From: a bacterium
Lineage (GTDB): Bacteria; Krumholzibacteriota; Krumholzibacteriia; Krumholzibacteriales; Krumholzibacteriaceae
Length of the DNA: 64,000 nucleotides
Direction of reading: 5' to 3'
NCBI GenBank assembly: GCA_020350885.1
Contig: CP070727.1
Coordinates: 1,694,800-1,758,799, forward strand
A program made the translations under genes and the position numbers. This document shows positions 53,710 through 62,463 of this stretch, piece by piece. A model generated the notes under the pieces. The model searched no databases and had not been told where the DNA came from. It saw only the letters and a list, made by a program, of their open reading frames with translations. How positions within the stretch are numbered: the first letter of the stretch is position 1; each line of letters starts with the position of its first letter.

Positions 53710-54810
53710 ATGGAGACGATGATAAATCTCAGGGATCTACTTCAGGAGATGATCGAGAAGAAGGCGAGCGACCTGCATATCACTGCAGGGGTGCCACCCA
53801 TGTTACGTGTGGACGGTGTTCTGCAAAAGACCTCCCATCCGGTTATGACACCGGAGATCAGCAAGCAGATCGCCTACAGTGTCCTGACCGAGGATCAGCA
53901 AAAGCGTTTCGAGAACGAGAAAGAGCTCGACTTTTCATTTGGAATACAGGGACTCTCACGTTTCCGGGCAAATGTCTTCCAGCAGAGGGGCGTTACAAGC
54001 GTCGCCATCCGCCAGATTCCGTTCGAGATTCTCGATTTCAAGAGCCTGGGATTGCCGCCGGTCGTCGAGGAGTTATCTCACAAGCAGAAGGGTCTCATTC
54101 TGGTGACAGGACCGACGGGAAGTGGTAAATCGACGACGCTCGCGAGTATCATCGACAAGATCAACTCAGAACGACAGGCCCATGTAATCACGATAGAGGA
54201 CCCGATCGAGTACATACACCAGCACAGGCAGTGCATCGTAAACCAGCGGGAGGTCAAGGCCGACACCGAAAACTTCGCCTCCGCCCTCAAGCATGTACTG
54301 CGACAGGATCCCGACGTCATTCTGATCGGTGAGATGCGGGATCTCGAGACGATGCAGGCAGCGCTCACGATCGCAGAGACGGGCCATCTGGCGCTTGCCA
54401 CCCTGCATACCAATTCGACCTTCGAGTCGATCAACCGGATCGTGGATACGTTCCCACCGAGCCAGCAGGGACAGGTACGGGCTCAGCTTGCGTTCGTGCT
54501 CGAGGGCGTCATCACTCAACAGCTCGTACCTCACATATCGGGTCGGGGCCGTGCCCTCATTGCAGAGGTGATGGTGTGCACTCCAGCGATACGGGCAACG
54601 ATTCGGGACGATAAGATTCACCAGATATATGGCCTGATGCAGGCAGGGCACAAGTACGGCATGCAGACGATGAACCAGTCCCTGTTCCAAGGATACGTAA
54701 ACCGTCTGATAGGACTCGATGAGGCTATGCGCAGGAGTAACGATCCCACGGAGCTCGAGCAGATGCTCGGGGACCGAGCCGGAGTATCGGATATCCAGTG
54801 TAAGCGATAG
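53710..54810 (+). CDS. pilT: twitching motility retraction ATPase PilT
   Basis: PilT powers pilus retraction. The 366 aa protein has the N-terminal KKASDLHITAGVPPMLRVDG, the VAIRQIP element, Walker A GPTGSGKST (about Lys140), IEDPIEYIHQH, the Walker B segment LIGEMRDLETMQ and the C-terminal HALATLHTNS-type box (GHLALATLHTNS) with the DR(x)G tail. No zinc cysteines are present, which separates it from PilB. The start is uncertain: ATG 53710, ATG 53719 or GTG 53686; none has an ideal ribosome site. Confidence 0.95.
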   Translation: METMINLRDLLQEMIEKKASDLHITAGVPPMLRVDGVLQKTSHPVMTPEISKQIAYSVLTEDQQKRFENEKELDFSFGIQGLSRFRANVFQQRGVTSVAIRQIPFEILDFKSLGLPPVVEELSHKQKGLILVTGPTGSGKSTTLASIIDKINSERQAHVITIEDPIEYIHQHRQCIVNQREVKADTENFASALKHVLRQDPDVILIGEMRDLETMQAALTIAETGHLALATLHTNSTFESINRIVDTFPPSQQGQVRAQLAFVLEGVITQQLVPHISGRGRALIAEVMVCTPAIRATIRDDKIHQIYGLMQAGHKYGMQTMNQSLFQGYVNRLIGLDEAMRRSNDPTELEQMLGDRAGVSDIQCKR

Positions 54811-54829
54811 CCGCTAGGGGGGATTTTCA

Positions 54830-56041
54830 ATGGCAATTACGTACATCTGGAAGGGCAGGACACCGACGGGAGAGATCCTCTCCGGGGAGTACCTCGCCGA
54901 GAGCAAGCAGGAACTCCTGAGTTACCTCAGGAAGCGCAAGATCATCATTACGCATATCCGGCACAAGCCGAAGGAGATCGATTTAAACTTCGGTTTCAAG
55001 AACCGGATCACCACACGCGATCTCGGTGTCTTCACCCGTCAGTTTGCGACAATGATCAATGCGGGTCTTCCAATGGTACAGTGCCTCGATATTCTTTCGA
55101 GCCAGCTCGAGAAGCCAGCATTCAAGAAGATCGTAACCGAGGTTATGAGCGACGTCGAATCGGGATCTACGCTCGCTGAGGCGCTGCGCAAACACTCATG
55201 CTACTCCGATCTGTACGTCAACATGGTGGAGGCCGGTGAGGCGGGTGGTATCCTCGATATCATTCTCAACAGATTGGCGGTCTACCTGGAGAAGGCGGAT
55301 GCATTGAAGCGCAAGATCAAGGGTGCCATGACATACCCGAGCGTCGTATTCATCGTTGCAATGGGTGCAACGATCTTCATGCTCATGTTCATCATTCCGA
55401 CCTTTGCAAAGATGTTCAGCGATTTCGGTGGTGAGCTTCCTCTGCCAACGAAGATAGTGATGCTCATGAGCGATTTTCTGCGGACCAACTGGTATCTCCT
55501 GCTCGGAGCCGCTATTGGAATTATTATCGGCCTCAGGCATTACTACAAGCAGGAGCACGGAAGGTACCGCATCGACAAGATGATACTCAATTTGCCCATT
55601 CTCGGTGCGGTTATCAGGAAAGGGTCCGTGGCCCGGTTTACGCGGACACTCGGTACACTCATCGCCAGCGGTGTTCCCATTCTCAACGCACTCGAAATTA
55701 CCGCACGGACGGCCGGTAACAAGGTGATTGAAGGGGCTGTTATGGAAACCCGTACGAGTATCAGTGAGGGTAACACGATCGCCGATCCCCTCAAGGCTAG
55801 CGGGGTATTCCCGCCGATGGTCGTTCAGATGATCGCGGTGGGCGAGCAGACGGGGGCGCTGGACGAGATGCTCGATAAGGTGGCCGATTTCTACGACAGT
55901 GAGGTCGATACCGCCGTGGGCGCCCTGACGTCAATCATCGAACCGGTGATGATCGTTGTTATGGGGACGATCGTGGGTGGCATGTTGATCGCGATGTATC
56001 TGCCGATGTTCAAGCTCATCAATGTCGTCTCTGGAGGGTAA
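54830..56041 (+). CDS. pilC: inner-membrane platform protein PilC (GspF family)
   Basis: PilC sits in the inner membrane, connects the motors to the pilus base and rotates or gates pilin insertion. The 403 aa product has the two tandem GspF domains: FTRQFATMINAGLPMVQCLD (about residue 65) and FTRTLGTLIASGVPILNALE (about 270), and three membrane spans (VFIVAMGATIFMLMFIIP; WYLLLGAAIGIIIGL; IIEPVMIVVMGTIVGGMLIAM). It follows pilT by 19 bp with a GGGGGG-type ribosome site. Confidence 0.96.
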   Translation: MAITYIWKGRTPTGEILSGEYLAESKQELLSYLRKRKIIITHIRHKPKEIDLNFGFKNRITTRDLGVFTRQFATMINAGLPMVQCLDILSSQLEKPAFKKIVTEVMSDVESGSTLAEALRKHSCYSDLYVNMVEAGEAGGILDIILNRLAVYLEKADALKRKIKGAMTYPSVVFIVAMGATIFMLMFIIPTFAKMFSDFGGELPLPTKIVMLMSDFLRTNWYLLLGAAIGIIIGLRHYYKQEHGRYRIDKMILNLPILGAVIRKGSVARFTRTLGTLIASGVPILNALEITARTAGNKVIEGAVMETRTSISEGNTIADPLKASGVFPPMVVQMIAVGEQTGALDEMLDKVADFYDSEVDTAVGALTSIIEPVMIVVMGTIVGGMLIAMYLPMFKLINVVSGG

Positions 56042-56046
56042 ACAAA

Positions 56047-57783
56047 ATGAACTTCCTATCGCGTGTGTTTTCCCTGGAAGATGAGGGAAAACTCAGGAAG
56101 TTGACATATATACGTCTGGTGTTTGCTACCCTGGTGGTCGGCGCGGCGATCATGGTTCTCCAGCTGCACAACAGGGCGACCTCGATCGTTGCCCTGTACA
56201 GCCTTCTCGGCGTCATCTACCTCAGCACCGGTTCGGCGTATATAGCCTTTCGCGCCGGCGTACCGTTCAGGCCGCTCCTCATGACGCAGATCTCCCTGGA
56301 TCTCGTGATTCTGACGATGATCGTTCACTACAGTGGGGGTTCATCGTCGTTCTTTGCTATCCTGTACATCCTTTCGATCATCACGGGTGGTATCTACTTT
56401 CAAATAACAGGCGGGCTTCTGACCGCGATATTCGCCACATCCGCGTATATCATCTACAGTGTTCTCGAGTACGAGGGGCATGTGCAGTCACCGCTGGGTA
56501 GATGGGCGATCGATCAGAATGGTGCCTACGGTATGATCCTTCGCGGTTATATCTACATGGCGGTTTTTGTGTTTACGGGGGTCTTGAGCGGGTTCGTCTC
56601 GAAACATATCCAGCGGAAAGGAAAGGAGCTCGCCGAAAGAGAACTCGAGCTTCGCCGGATACAGCTGAGCACGGAAAATATCATCGGTAACATGAGCAGC
56701 GGTCTCGTAGTCACCGACGTACGGGGCGATATTCTCACCCTGAACGCGGCGGCGGTCGCTATCCTGGGGCTCGATGAGGGATTGGAATGCAAGGGTAAAC
56801 GCATCGAGGATGTTATCCCGCATATGCCGATCCTTCTGAATGAGTTCTCTATGGCGCTGCAGACGGGCGTAGCGCGGCAGCGGCATGAGCTCGAAGTAAA
56901 AAAGTCCGATGGGAGCGTGCTTCCACTCGGTCTGAGTATCTCTATTCTCACGATAGACGGCGGCGGTAAGAAAGGTGTTATAGCGCTTTTCCAGGATCTT
57001 ACCGAGGTCCACATGATGCGAGAGAAGGTCCGGCAGGCCGACAAGATGGCGGCGATCGGCAAGCTCTCGGCTGCGATCGCCCACGAGATACGGGCTCCAC
57101 TGGCATCTATCTGCGGGTCGGTTGCGATGCTCGAGGGAGAGCTGGAGCTTACGGGCGACGAGTCGAAGCTCATGCAGCTCATAGTAAAGGAATCTGATCG
57201 GCTCGATCGAATCATTTCCGATTTCCTCGAATTCGCCAAGATCAGACAGCCTGATCTCAAACCTCTGGATATCGAGCAATGCCTCAACGAGGTTCTCCTG
57301 CTCCTCAAACATTCCTTGAGTGAAGGCGAAGCCATCTCGATGAAGATCGTCAACGAGGCCTCCGGGGCTGTGATCAATGCCGATGAAGAGCAGATCAAGC
57401 AGGTCTTTTTGAGCCTGGGGCTGAATGCCTGCCAGGCGATGTGTGAATGTGGAATCCTGAGTATCCATGTGAAGTGTGTCTCGACGACCTTGCGGGAAGG
57501 GTGCGATGCCCAGGAGTGTATCTGGATAGATTTCGAAAACGACGGACCGACGATCCCGGAGGATGTTCTACCTCGCATATTCGAGCCATTTTACACGACG
57601 AAGGATGAAGGTACGGGCCTCGGGCTGGCCGTTGCCGCGAGGATCGTGGAGAGCCACGCTGGCTTGATCAGAGCCGAAAGCACGAAGGACGGTAATACTG
57701 TTTTTTCAGTGATTCTTCCCCTTTGCACGTTGAGTGAGGGGGATCTGGAAGAAAACACTCAGGAAGCATTTATCAGTTTTTGA
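56047..57783 (+). CDS. pilS: PilS-like sensor histidine kinase
   Basis: The 578 aa protein has six N-terminal membrane spans (residues about 17-190, starting YIRLVFATLVVGAAIMVL), a short coiled coil, a PAS domain (about 215-330, NIIGNMSSGLVVTDVRGDIL), a HisKA dimer with the phospho-acceptor His346 in IAHEIRAPLASICGS and a HATPase_c domain (GTGLGLAVAARIVESHAG). This is the PilS layout. It should sense pilin or membrane state and phosphorylate PilR (the next gene). It begins 5 bp after pilC and has its own weak ribosome site. Confidence 0.93.
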   Translation: MNFLSRVFSLEDEGKLRKLTYIRLVFATLVVGAAIMVLQLHNRATSIVALYSLLGVIYLSTGSAYIAFRAGVPFRPLLMTQISLDLVILTMIVHYSGGSSSFFAILYILSIITGGIYFQITGGLLTAIFATSAYIIYSVLEYEGHVQSPLGRWAIDQNGAYGMILRGYIYMAVFVFTGVLSGFVSKHIQRKGKELAERELELRRIQLSTENIIGNMSSGLVVTDVRGDILTLNAAAVAILGLDEGLECKGKRIEDVIPHMPILLNEFSMALQTGVARQRHELEVKKSDGSVLPLGLSISILTIDGGGKKGVIALFQDLTEVHMMREKVRQADKMAAIGKLSAAIAHEIRAPLASICGSVAMLEGELELTGDESKLMQLIVKESDRLDRIISDFLEFAKIRQPDLKPLDIEQCLNEVLLLLKHSLSEGEAISMKIVNEASGAVINADEEQIKQVFLSLGLNACQAMCECGILSIHVKCVSTTLREGCDAQECIWIDFENDGPTIPEDVLPRIFEPFYTTKDEGTGLGLAVAARIVESHAGLIRAESTKDGNTVFSVILPLCTLSEGDLEENTQEAFISF

Positions 57784-57809
57784 CATTTAATCGCGGGGGG
57801 TAGCGCTGC

Positions 57810-59186
57810 ATGGCAAGTGAAAAGATTCTGATCGTTGATGACGAAAAGAGTATGTGCCAGTACCTTTCGATCATGCTCAGGAAGGAAGGGTATCAGGTCA
57901 AAACGGTTAACAACGGCAAAAAGGCGCTCTCGGCGGTCAAGGATTCCAACTTCGATCTCGTCATCACCGATATCAAGATGGAAGGTATGAACGGAATCGA
58001 AGTACTTAAATCGATCAAAGAGATCGATCAAACAATCCCGGTGATTATCATGACCGCGTATGCCTCGCAGCGGACGGCGATCGAAGCCCTCAACAGCGGA
58101 GCGTTCTATTACCTGGTCAAGCGTGCGAAGAACGAAGAAATCAAAATGGTTATTCGCAACGCCCTCGCTATGCATCGCGTTAAGAACGAGAATGCATTCC
58201 TGAAGAAACAACTCAAGAAGAAAGACGACTTCAAGGAGATCATCGGCAACAGCGAAGAGATACAGAAGGTATTCATGCTGGTCAACAAGGTCGCAGACAC
58301 CGACAGCACGATCCTGATCTGCGGTGAGAGCGGGACCGGCAAGGAGCTTATCGCCAAGGCAATCCATTACCGCAGCGGGAGGGCAAACAATCCATTCGTC
58401 TCCATCAACTGCGGGGCGTTACCCGAGAACCTTCTGGAGAGCGAGCTGTTCGGTCATGTCAAGGGGAGCTTCACCGGGGCGATCAAGGACAAGGAAGGAC
58501 TTTTCAAGGTTGCATGCGGCGGCACCTTCTTTCTCGACGAGGTCGGGGAGACCTCACCAGCGATCCAGGTCAAGCTCCTCCGTGTGCTTCAGGAGCGGGA
58601 GATCATCCCCGTCGGCGGCACCGCCCCCATAAAGGTCGATGTACGTCTCATCGCTGCTACGAACGCCGATCTCGAGAAAGCAGTGCAGAGAGAGACATTC
58701 CGTGCGGATCTCTATTACAGGCTCAATGTGATCCCAATTGTCATTCCGCCGCTGAGGGATCGCCATGACGATATTCCCCTTCTCGTGGACCATTTTCTCA
58801 AGATCGCCTCCGAGAAATCCGGGATGCAGAAGTCGATCGCCAAGGAGGCACTCGAGCTGCTGGTCGACTACGATTGGCCCGGGAACGTTCGAGAGCTCGA
58901 GAATGTAATCGAGCGGGCGGTTATTCTCCAGGAGCACGATCAAATACACATCACGGACCTGCCGGACAGAATCAGGCACCACACCAGGGAACGCCGGAAA
59001 CTCGTCATGGACAATCCACAGATGACCCTGGAGGAGCTCGAGAAGGAATACCTCATTTCGGTACTCGACGAGACAAACTGGCAGAAGAAGAGAGCCAGTG
59101 CAATCCTGGGAATCAATGCATCAACCCTCTACCGCAAGATCCAGCGGTACGGATTGAGCCAGGATAAGGTAAAACAGCGTTCCTGA
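57810..59186 (+). CDS. pilR: PilR-like sigma-54-dependent response regulator
   Basis: The 458 aa protein is an NtrC-type activator: receiver with phospho-acceptor Asp54 (ITDIKMEG), AAA+ domain with Walker A GESGTGKEL (Lys178), the sigma-54 contact loop as GSFTGA (residues 219-224, normally GAFTGA), Walker B (FFLDEVGE) and a C-terminal Fis-type HTH (ASAILGINASTLYRKIQRYG). By family role it activates the sigma-54 promoter of pilA, 130 bp downstream, and probably that of its own operon at 51859. The gene begins 26 bp after pilS. Confidence 0.95.
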   Translation: MASEKILIVDDEKSMCQYLSIMLRKEGYQVKTVNNGKKALSAVKDSNFDLVITDIKMEGMNGIEVLKSIKEIDQTIPVIIMTAYASQRTAIEALNSGAFYYLVKRAKNEEIKMVIRNALAMHRVKNENAFLKKQLKKKDDFKEIIGNSEEIQKVFMLVNKVADTDSTILICGESGTGKELIAKAIHYRSGRANNPFVSINCGALPENLLESELFGHVKGSFTGAIKDKEGLFKVACGGTFFLDEVGETSPAIQVKLLRVLQEREIIPVGGTAPIKVDVRLIAATNADLEKAVQRETFRADLYYRLNVIPIVIPPLRDRHDDIPLLVDHFLKIASEKSGMQKSIAKEALELLVDYDWPGNVRELENVIERAVILQEHDQIHITDLPDRIRHHTRERRKLVMDNPQMTLEELEKEYLISVLDETNWQKKRASAILGINASTLYRKIQRYGLSQDKVKQRS

Positions 59187-59236
59187 GCGCCCTGTTGCAA
59201 TACGGAACGGTGGGGTTGCATTTCACGAATGTGCGA

Positions 59237-59252
59237 TTTCATCGGCATGAAA
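59237..59252. promoter_or_regulatory. dyad upstream of the pilA1 promoter
   Basis: TTTCAT and ATGAAA are perfect arms around CGGC. The dyad is about 62 bp before the -24 element, a usual distance for a sigma-54 activator site. There is no T-tract, so it is not a pilR terminator. Confidence 0.35.
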
Positions 59253-59313
59253 GGAGGCACGTATAAGTTATAGAAAATCAGGTGATTATACGATCATCCA
59301 TGCAGGGAGTGGT

Positions 59314-59329
59314 TGGCATAGTCCTTGCG
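59314..59329 (+). promoter_or_regulatory. sigma-54 (-24/-12) promoter of pilA1
   Basis: TGGCATAGTCCTTGCG is present within 59314-59329. The invariant GG (59315-59316) and GC (59327-59328) are 10 bases apart. The start point should be near 59340, leaving a leader of about 113 bases before the ATG at 59454. Its core is nearly identical to the promoter at 51859. Confidence 0.85.
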
Positions 59330-59453
59330 AAAATTGTAGTTGGCGGGTTCCGATGACGCATCGAGAAAGTGAACAGATGTGCATCGTTACCCCCTTACAA
59401 CGAGAATCAAAGCTGTCAGTGGCTTTGAACAAGGCAAACGAAGGAGGTGCCTG

Positions 59454-59888
59454 ATGAATAACAAGGGTTTCACCCTGATCGAGCTAATGATCGTCGTAGT
59501 CATCATCGGAATCCTCGCAGCGATCGCCATCCCGAACTTCATTAACATGCAGGCGAGAGCCAAGGAGGCTTCGGTCAAGTCCAACTGCCATACGGTTCAG
59601 CTGGCTGCCGAGGATTTCGCTGTTCAGAACGACGGCGTTTACGCTTCCGATGTCGACACAGACGTCACGCCCGGCGGCGACACGATAGTCCTAATGCTGC
59701 CCGGTGCGGTCCTCCTGGAGAATCCGTTCAGCAAAGCTGCGTCCGAGCCACGCAACGCTACTGCGAATACGGCCGGTGAGACGATTTACACGGTGGTCCA
59801 GGATGCTTCCGGTACGAACGTCGGTTACCAGATCGACGGTACCGGTAAGGATGCGAACATAATTATCACGCTGACGAGCGGTCAGTAG
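59454..59888 (+). CDS. pilA1: type IV major pilin 1
   Basis: The 144 aa prepilin has a short leader MNNKG, cut after Gly5 by PilD, then the N-terminal FTLIELMIVVVIIGILAAIA with Glu5 of the mature protein. The rest is a short globular head with a single cysteine (VKSNCHTVQLAAEDF) and no disulfide loop at the C terminus. ATG 59454 has a strong AAGGAGGTG site, supporting high expression; a longer frame from 59379 is rejected. A sigma-54 promoter lies upstream and a clean terminator downstream, so it is its own transcript. Confidence 0.95.
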   Translation: MNNKGFTLIELMIVVVIIGILAAIAIPNFINMQARAKEASVKSNCHTVQLAAEDFAVQNDGVYASDVDTDVTPGGDTIVLMLPGAVLLENPFSKAASEPRNATANTAGETIYTVVQDASGTNVGYQIDGTGKDANIIITLTSGQ

Positions 59889-59919
59889 TACGTAGGCTCG
59901 AAGCGAGAACAACTTATGA

Positions 59920-59949
59920 GGGCGGTCATCTTTGACCGCCCTTTTTTTT
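59920..59949 (+). terminator. rho-independent terminator of pilA1
   Basis: GGGCGGTC (59920-59927) pairs perfectly with GACCGCCC (59934-59941) around ATCTTT, followed by eight T residues (59942-59949). Confidence 0.96.
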
Positions 59950-60040
59950 AACAGCGGGATGCTGTGGTGCTGGATTGTTCGGATAAGAACTTGTAACGGT
60001 GAGGCATTCGAGCCTCTCGGTAACAATGAGATAGGAACCG

Positions 60041-60475
60041 ATGGACAAAAGAGGCATGACGCTCATCGAGCTCATGATCGTAATTGTTGTAATCGGTATC
60101 ATCGCCGCTGCCGCCATTCCGAACCTCATCAGCATGCAATTGAGGGCGAAGGAAGCAACCGTCAAATCGAACTGCCATACCGTGCAGCTCGCGGCCGAGA
60201 ACTTCGCTGTCCTCAATCTGGGTAAGTATGCCAGCGATCACGATACCGATGTCACACCGGATGGAGATACGATACTCGATATGCTGCCGGGGGGGCAGCC
60301 CCTTGAGAATCCATTCACCAAGGCCAAAAGTGAACCCATTACGGCCGTGCAGGCGGCAAATGCCGGGGAGATCGCCTACAGCCCTTTGTTGAATAACGGT
60401 ATACCAGTAGGGTATACGATCACCGGCGGGGGTAGAAACGGAATTGTGGTAATCACCGTGAAAGGCGGGCGGTAA
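60041..60475 (+). CDS. pilA2: type IV pilin 2 (paralogue of pilin 1)
   Basis: This second 144 aa prepilin begins MDKRG then MTLIELMIVIVVIGIIAAAA, with Met rather than Phe at the cleavage +1 position and Glu5 kept. The region after it (VKSNCHTVQLAAENFAV, then DTDVTPDGDTI) closely matches pilin 1, so the two arose by tandem duplication. The heads differ most after residue 95. It has a weaker ribosome site (ATAGGAACC) than pilin 1. Its expression could come from read-through past the first terminator or from a promoter I cannot place in the 90-bp gap. It may be a minor or alternative pilin. Confidence 0.92.
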   Translation: MDKRGMTLIELMIVIVVIGIIAAAAIPNLISMQLRAKEATVKSNCHTVQLAAENFAVLNLGKYASDHDTDVTPDGDTILDMLPGGQPLENPFTKAKSEPITAVQAANAGEIAYSPLLNNGIPVGYTITGGGRNGIVVITVKGGR

Positions 60476-60500
60476 CAACAAATCCGGTTTCGACTTGCAG

Positions 60501-60531
60501 ACGGGCGGTTCTCCCGAATCGCCCGTTTTTT
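60501..60531 (+). terminator. rho-independent terminator of pilA2
   Basis: ACGGGCGGTTC (60501-60511) pairs with GAATCGCCCGT (60516-60526, one G-T pair) around TCCC, followed by T residues to 60531. Confidence 0.93.
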
Positions 60532-60700
60532 AGATCCGGATTCAAACCGTTCGGGTACGGATTCTGCATAATCTGTGTGTAACCCCGTAGTATGCCTGTA
60601 GGATACGCTAATTTCTTGCAGGCACTGGTAAAAAAGCAGCCGAATTGCACCGGGCGATCGGGTGGGTGAGTGCCGGATTCAATTCGACAGGGGCAGGTCC

Positions 60701-61675
60701 ATGGACGTGTTGCGAGTGGAGGATTTGAGGAAATCGTTTCGTCATGATATGTCTTTGAGGCGGCGTGAGGTTCTTCACGGTGTCTCGTTCGAGGCAATTG
60801 CGGGTGAGATACTCGGTTTCCTCGGACCGAACGGTGCGGGAAAAACGACTACGATCAAGATTATCCTCGGACTTCTACGGGCCGATTCCGGTGACGTCAG
60901 GCTGTTCGGTCGTCCCGCCGGCGAACGGGCGGTGAGGGCTAGGATCGGATTTCTCCCCGAGAATCCATATGTCTTTCCACACCTTTCGCTCATAGAGTTT
61001 CTGGAGTTTTGCGGTCATATGACCGGGATGCGGGGGACTGTTCTCCGGGCGCGTATCGAAGAGGTGATCTGGATGGTCGGCCTCGAATCCAGTAGGGCGA
61101 GATTGAAAACGTACTCGAAGGGGCAGCTACAGCGAGTCGGCCTGGCACAAGCAATCCTTCACGATCCCGAACTCCTGATCCTTGACGAGCCCTTCTCGGG
61201 CCTCGATCCCCTCGGACGGATCAAGATGCGGGATATACTCGTCGGACTCAGAAACCAGGGTAAAACGATATTCTTCTCCTCGCACATCCTCCCCGATGTC
61301 GAGACGATGTGCGACCGGACCTGCATCATACGTGAGGGATTGATCGTCCGGTGCGTGGGAATCGACGATCTCATCCGGATCGGAGAGAGCAGGGTCGAAA
61401 TGATCGTCCGGGGATGCCCGCCGGAGTGTTTCGATACATTGGATGATTATCTCGAATCGAAGAATTCGACGGGTGATGAATTTTTTCTCCTCGTCAAGAA
61501 ACAGGATTATGTCCGCACCGTGGTGCAGGTTGTTTATAACTCGGGTGGAGAGATACTCAAGATTGTCAATCAGCATCCATCCCTCGAAGAAGTGTTCCTG
61601 AATGAAATGCTCAGCGAGTTTAAGCAGAGTAGGGTGAAGACACCGGAGGAGGAGCACACCTTTATCGGATTCTAG
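60701..61675 (+). CDS. ABC transporter ATP-binding protein
   Basis: The 324 aa protein is an ABC-2-type ATPase: Walker [12 protein letters not shown]-loop region [13 protein letters not shown], the signature [12 protein letters not shown] (a variant of LSGGQ), Walker [14 protein letters not shown] and the switch His in SSHILPDVE. The last 100 residues form an accessory domain ending FIGF. ATG 60701 has CAGGGGCAGG upstream. It pairs with the permease gene 10 bp downstream. An ABC pair next to pilA and pilD is a known arrangement in other pilus loci, but the substrate is unknown. Confidence 0.93.
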   Translation: MDVLRVEDLRKSFRHDMSLRRREVLHGVSFEAIAGEILGFLGPNGAGKTTTIKIILGLLRADSGDVRLFGRPAGERAVRARIGFLPENPYVFPHLSLIEFLEFCGHMTGMRGTVLRARIEEVIWMVGLESSRARLKTYSKGQLQRVGLAQAILHDPELLILDEPFSGLDPLGRIKMRDILVGLRNQGKTIFFSSHILPDVETMCDRTCIIREGLIVRCVGIDDLIRIGESRVEMIVRGCPPECFDTLDDYLESKNSTGDEFFLLVKKQDYVRTVVQVVYNSGGEILKIVNQHPSLEEVFLNEMLSEFKQSRVKTPEEEHTFIGF

Positions 61676-61685
61676 GAATGCGGTC

Positions 61686-62453
61686 ATGATGAGAATTGCG
61701 AGTATTGCGCACAACACCTTCAGGGAATCGATCAGGGAGCGGATGCTTTCTATCGCCTTGCTGTTCGGATTCATCCTCATGGTGAGCACATATGCGCTGT
61801 CGCCGCTCGCAGTGGGTGCGAAACAGAAGATCATCATGGATGTAGGGCTTGCAGCGATCTCGATCCTCGGTGTCCTCACGGCGGTGCTCCTCGGGAGCAC
61901 TCTCGTTCACAAAGAGGTCGATAAGAAGGCGATCTTTATGATTCTCACACGCCCCATCTCCCGGCTCGAATATTTGATCGGCAAGTACTGCGGTCTCGTG
62001 ATCGCCATCGTTACGATGATGGCCGTCATGACGGGTGTCATGGTTGTAATGATTCTCTCCGGGAGGGGCCAGCTCACACCGGCTGTCTTTGCCGCGGTGT
62101 ACGGGGCCCTGCTCGAGACAGTAGTGATGGGTGCCGTTGTCATCTTTTTCAGCACCTTTACGACGCCGATACTCACGATGCTCTTTTCTCTCGGGATCTT
62201 TGTCATGGGAAGCCTGAGTAACGATCTCAGGATATTCGCACAGAGATACGGCGGAGAGGCGATGAAACTCGTGACGGGAGTACTCTATTATCTTCTTCCG
62301 AATCTCCAGGTTTTCAATCTCCGGCACGAAGCTGTGCATGATCTACACTTCCGCGGCATCGATCTGCTCAACGCTTCCCTGTACGCTGCACTGTACTGCT
62401 CTGTGATCCTTTTTTTCAGCTACATGATCTTCAGGAGGAGAGAGTTCCTGTGA
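61686..62453 (+). CDS. ABC-2 type transporter permease
   Basis: The 255 aa product has six hydrophobic segments (for example LSIALLFGFILMVSTYAL, GLAAISILGVLTAVLLG, YCGLVIAIVTMMAVMTGV, LETVVMGAVVIFFSTF, ILTMLFSLGIFVMG and a final SVILFFSYMIF), with the ABC-2 coupling-helix region (KEVDKKAIFMILTRPISR). It is the membrane half of the transporter whose ATPase precedes it. A substrate cannot be assigned. It starts ATG 61686 and is 10 bp upstream of the TPR membrane protein. Confidence 0.9.
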   Translation: MMRIASIAHNTFRESIRERMLSIALLFGFILMVSTYALSPLAVGAKQKIIMDVGLAAISILGVLTAVLLGSTLVHKEVDKKAIFMILTRPISRLEYLIGKYCGLVIAIVTMMAVMTGVMVVMILSGRGQLTPAVFAAVYGALLETVVMGAVVIFFSTFTTPILTMLFSLGIFVMGSLSNDLRIFAQRYGGEAMKLVTGVLYYLLPNLQVFNLRHEAVHDLHFRGIDLLNASLYAALYCSVILFFSYMIFRRREFL

Positions 62454-62463
62454 GGTATCGGAG

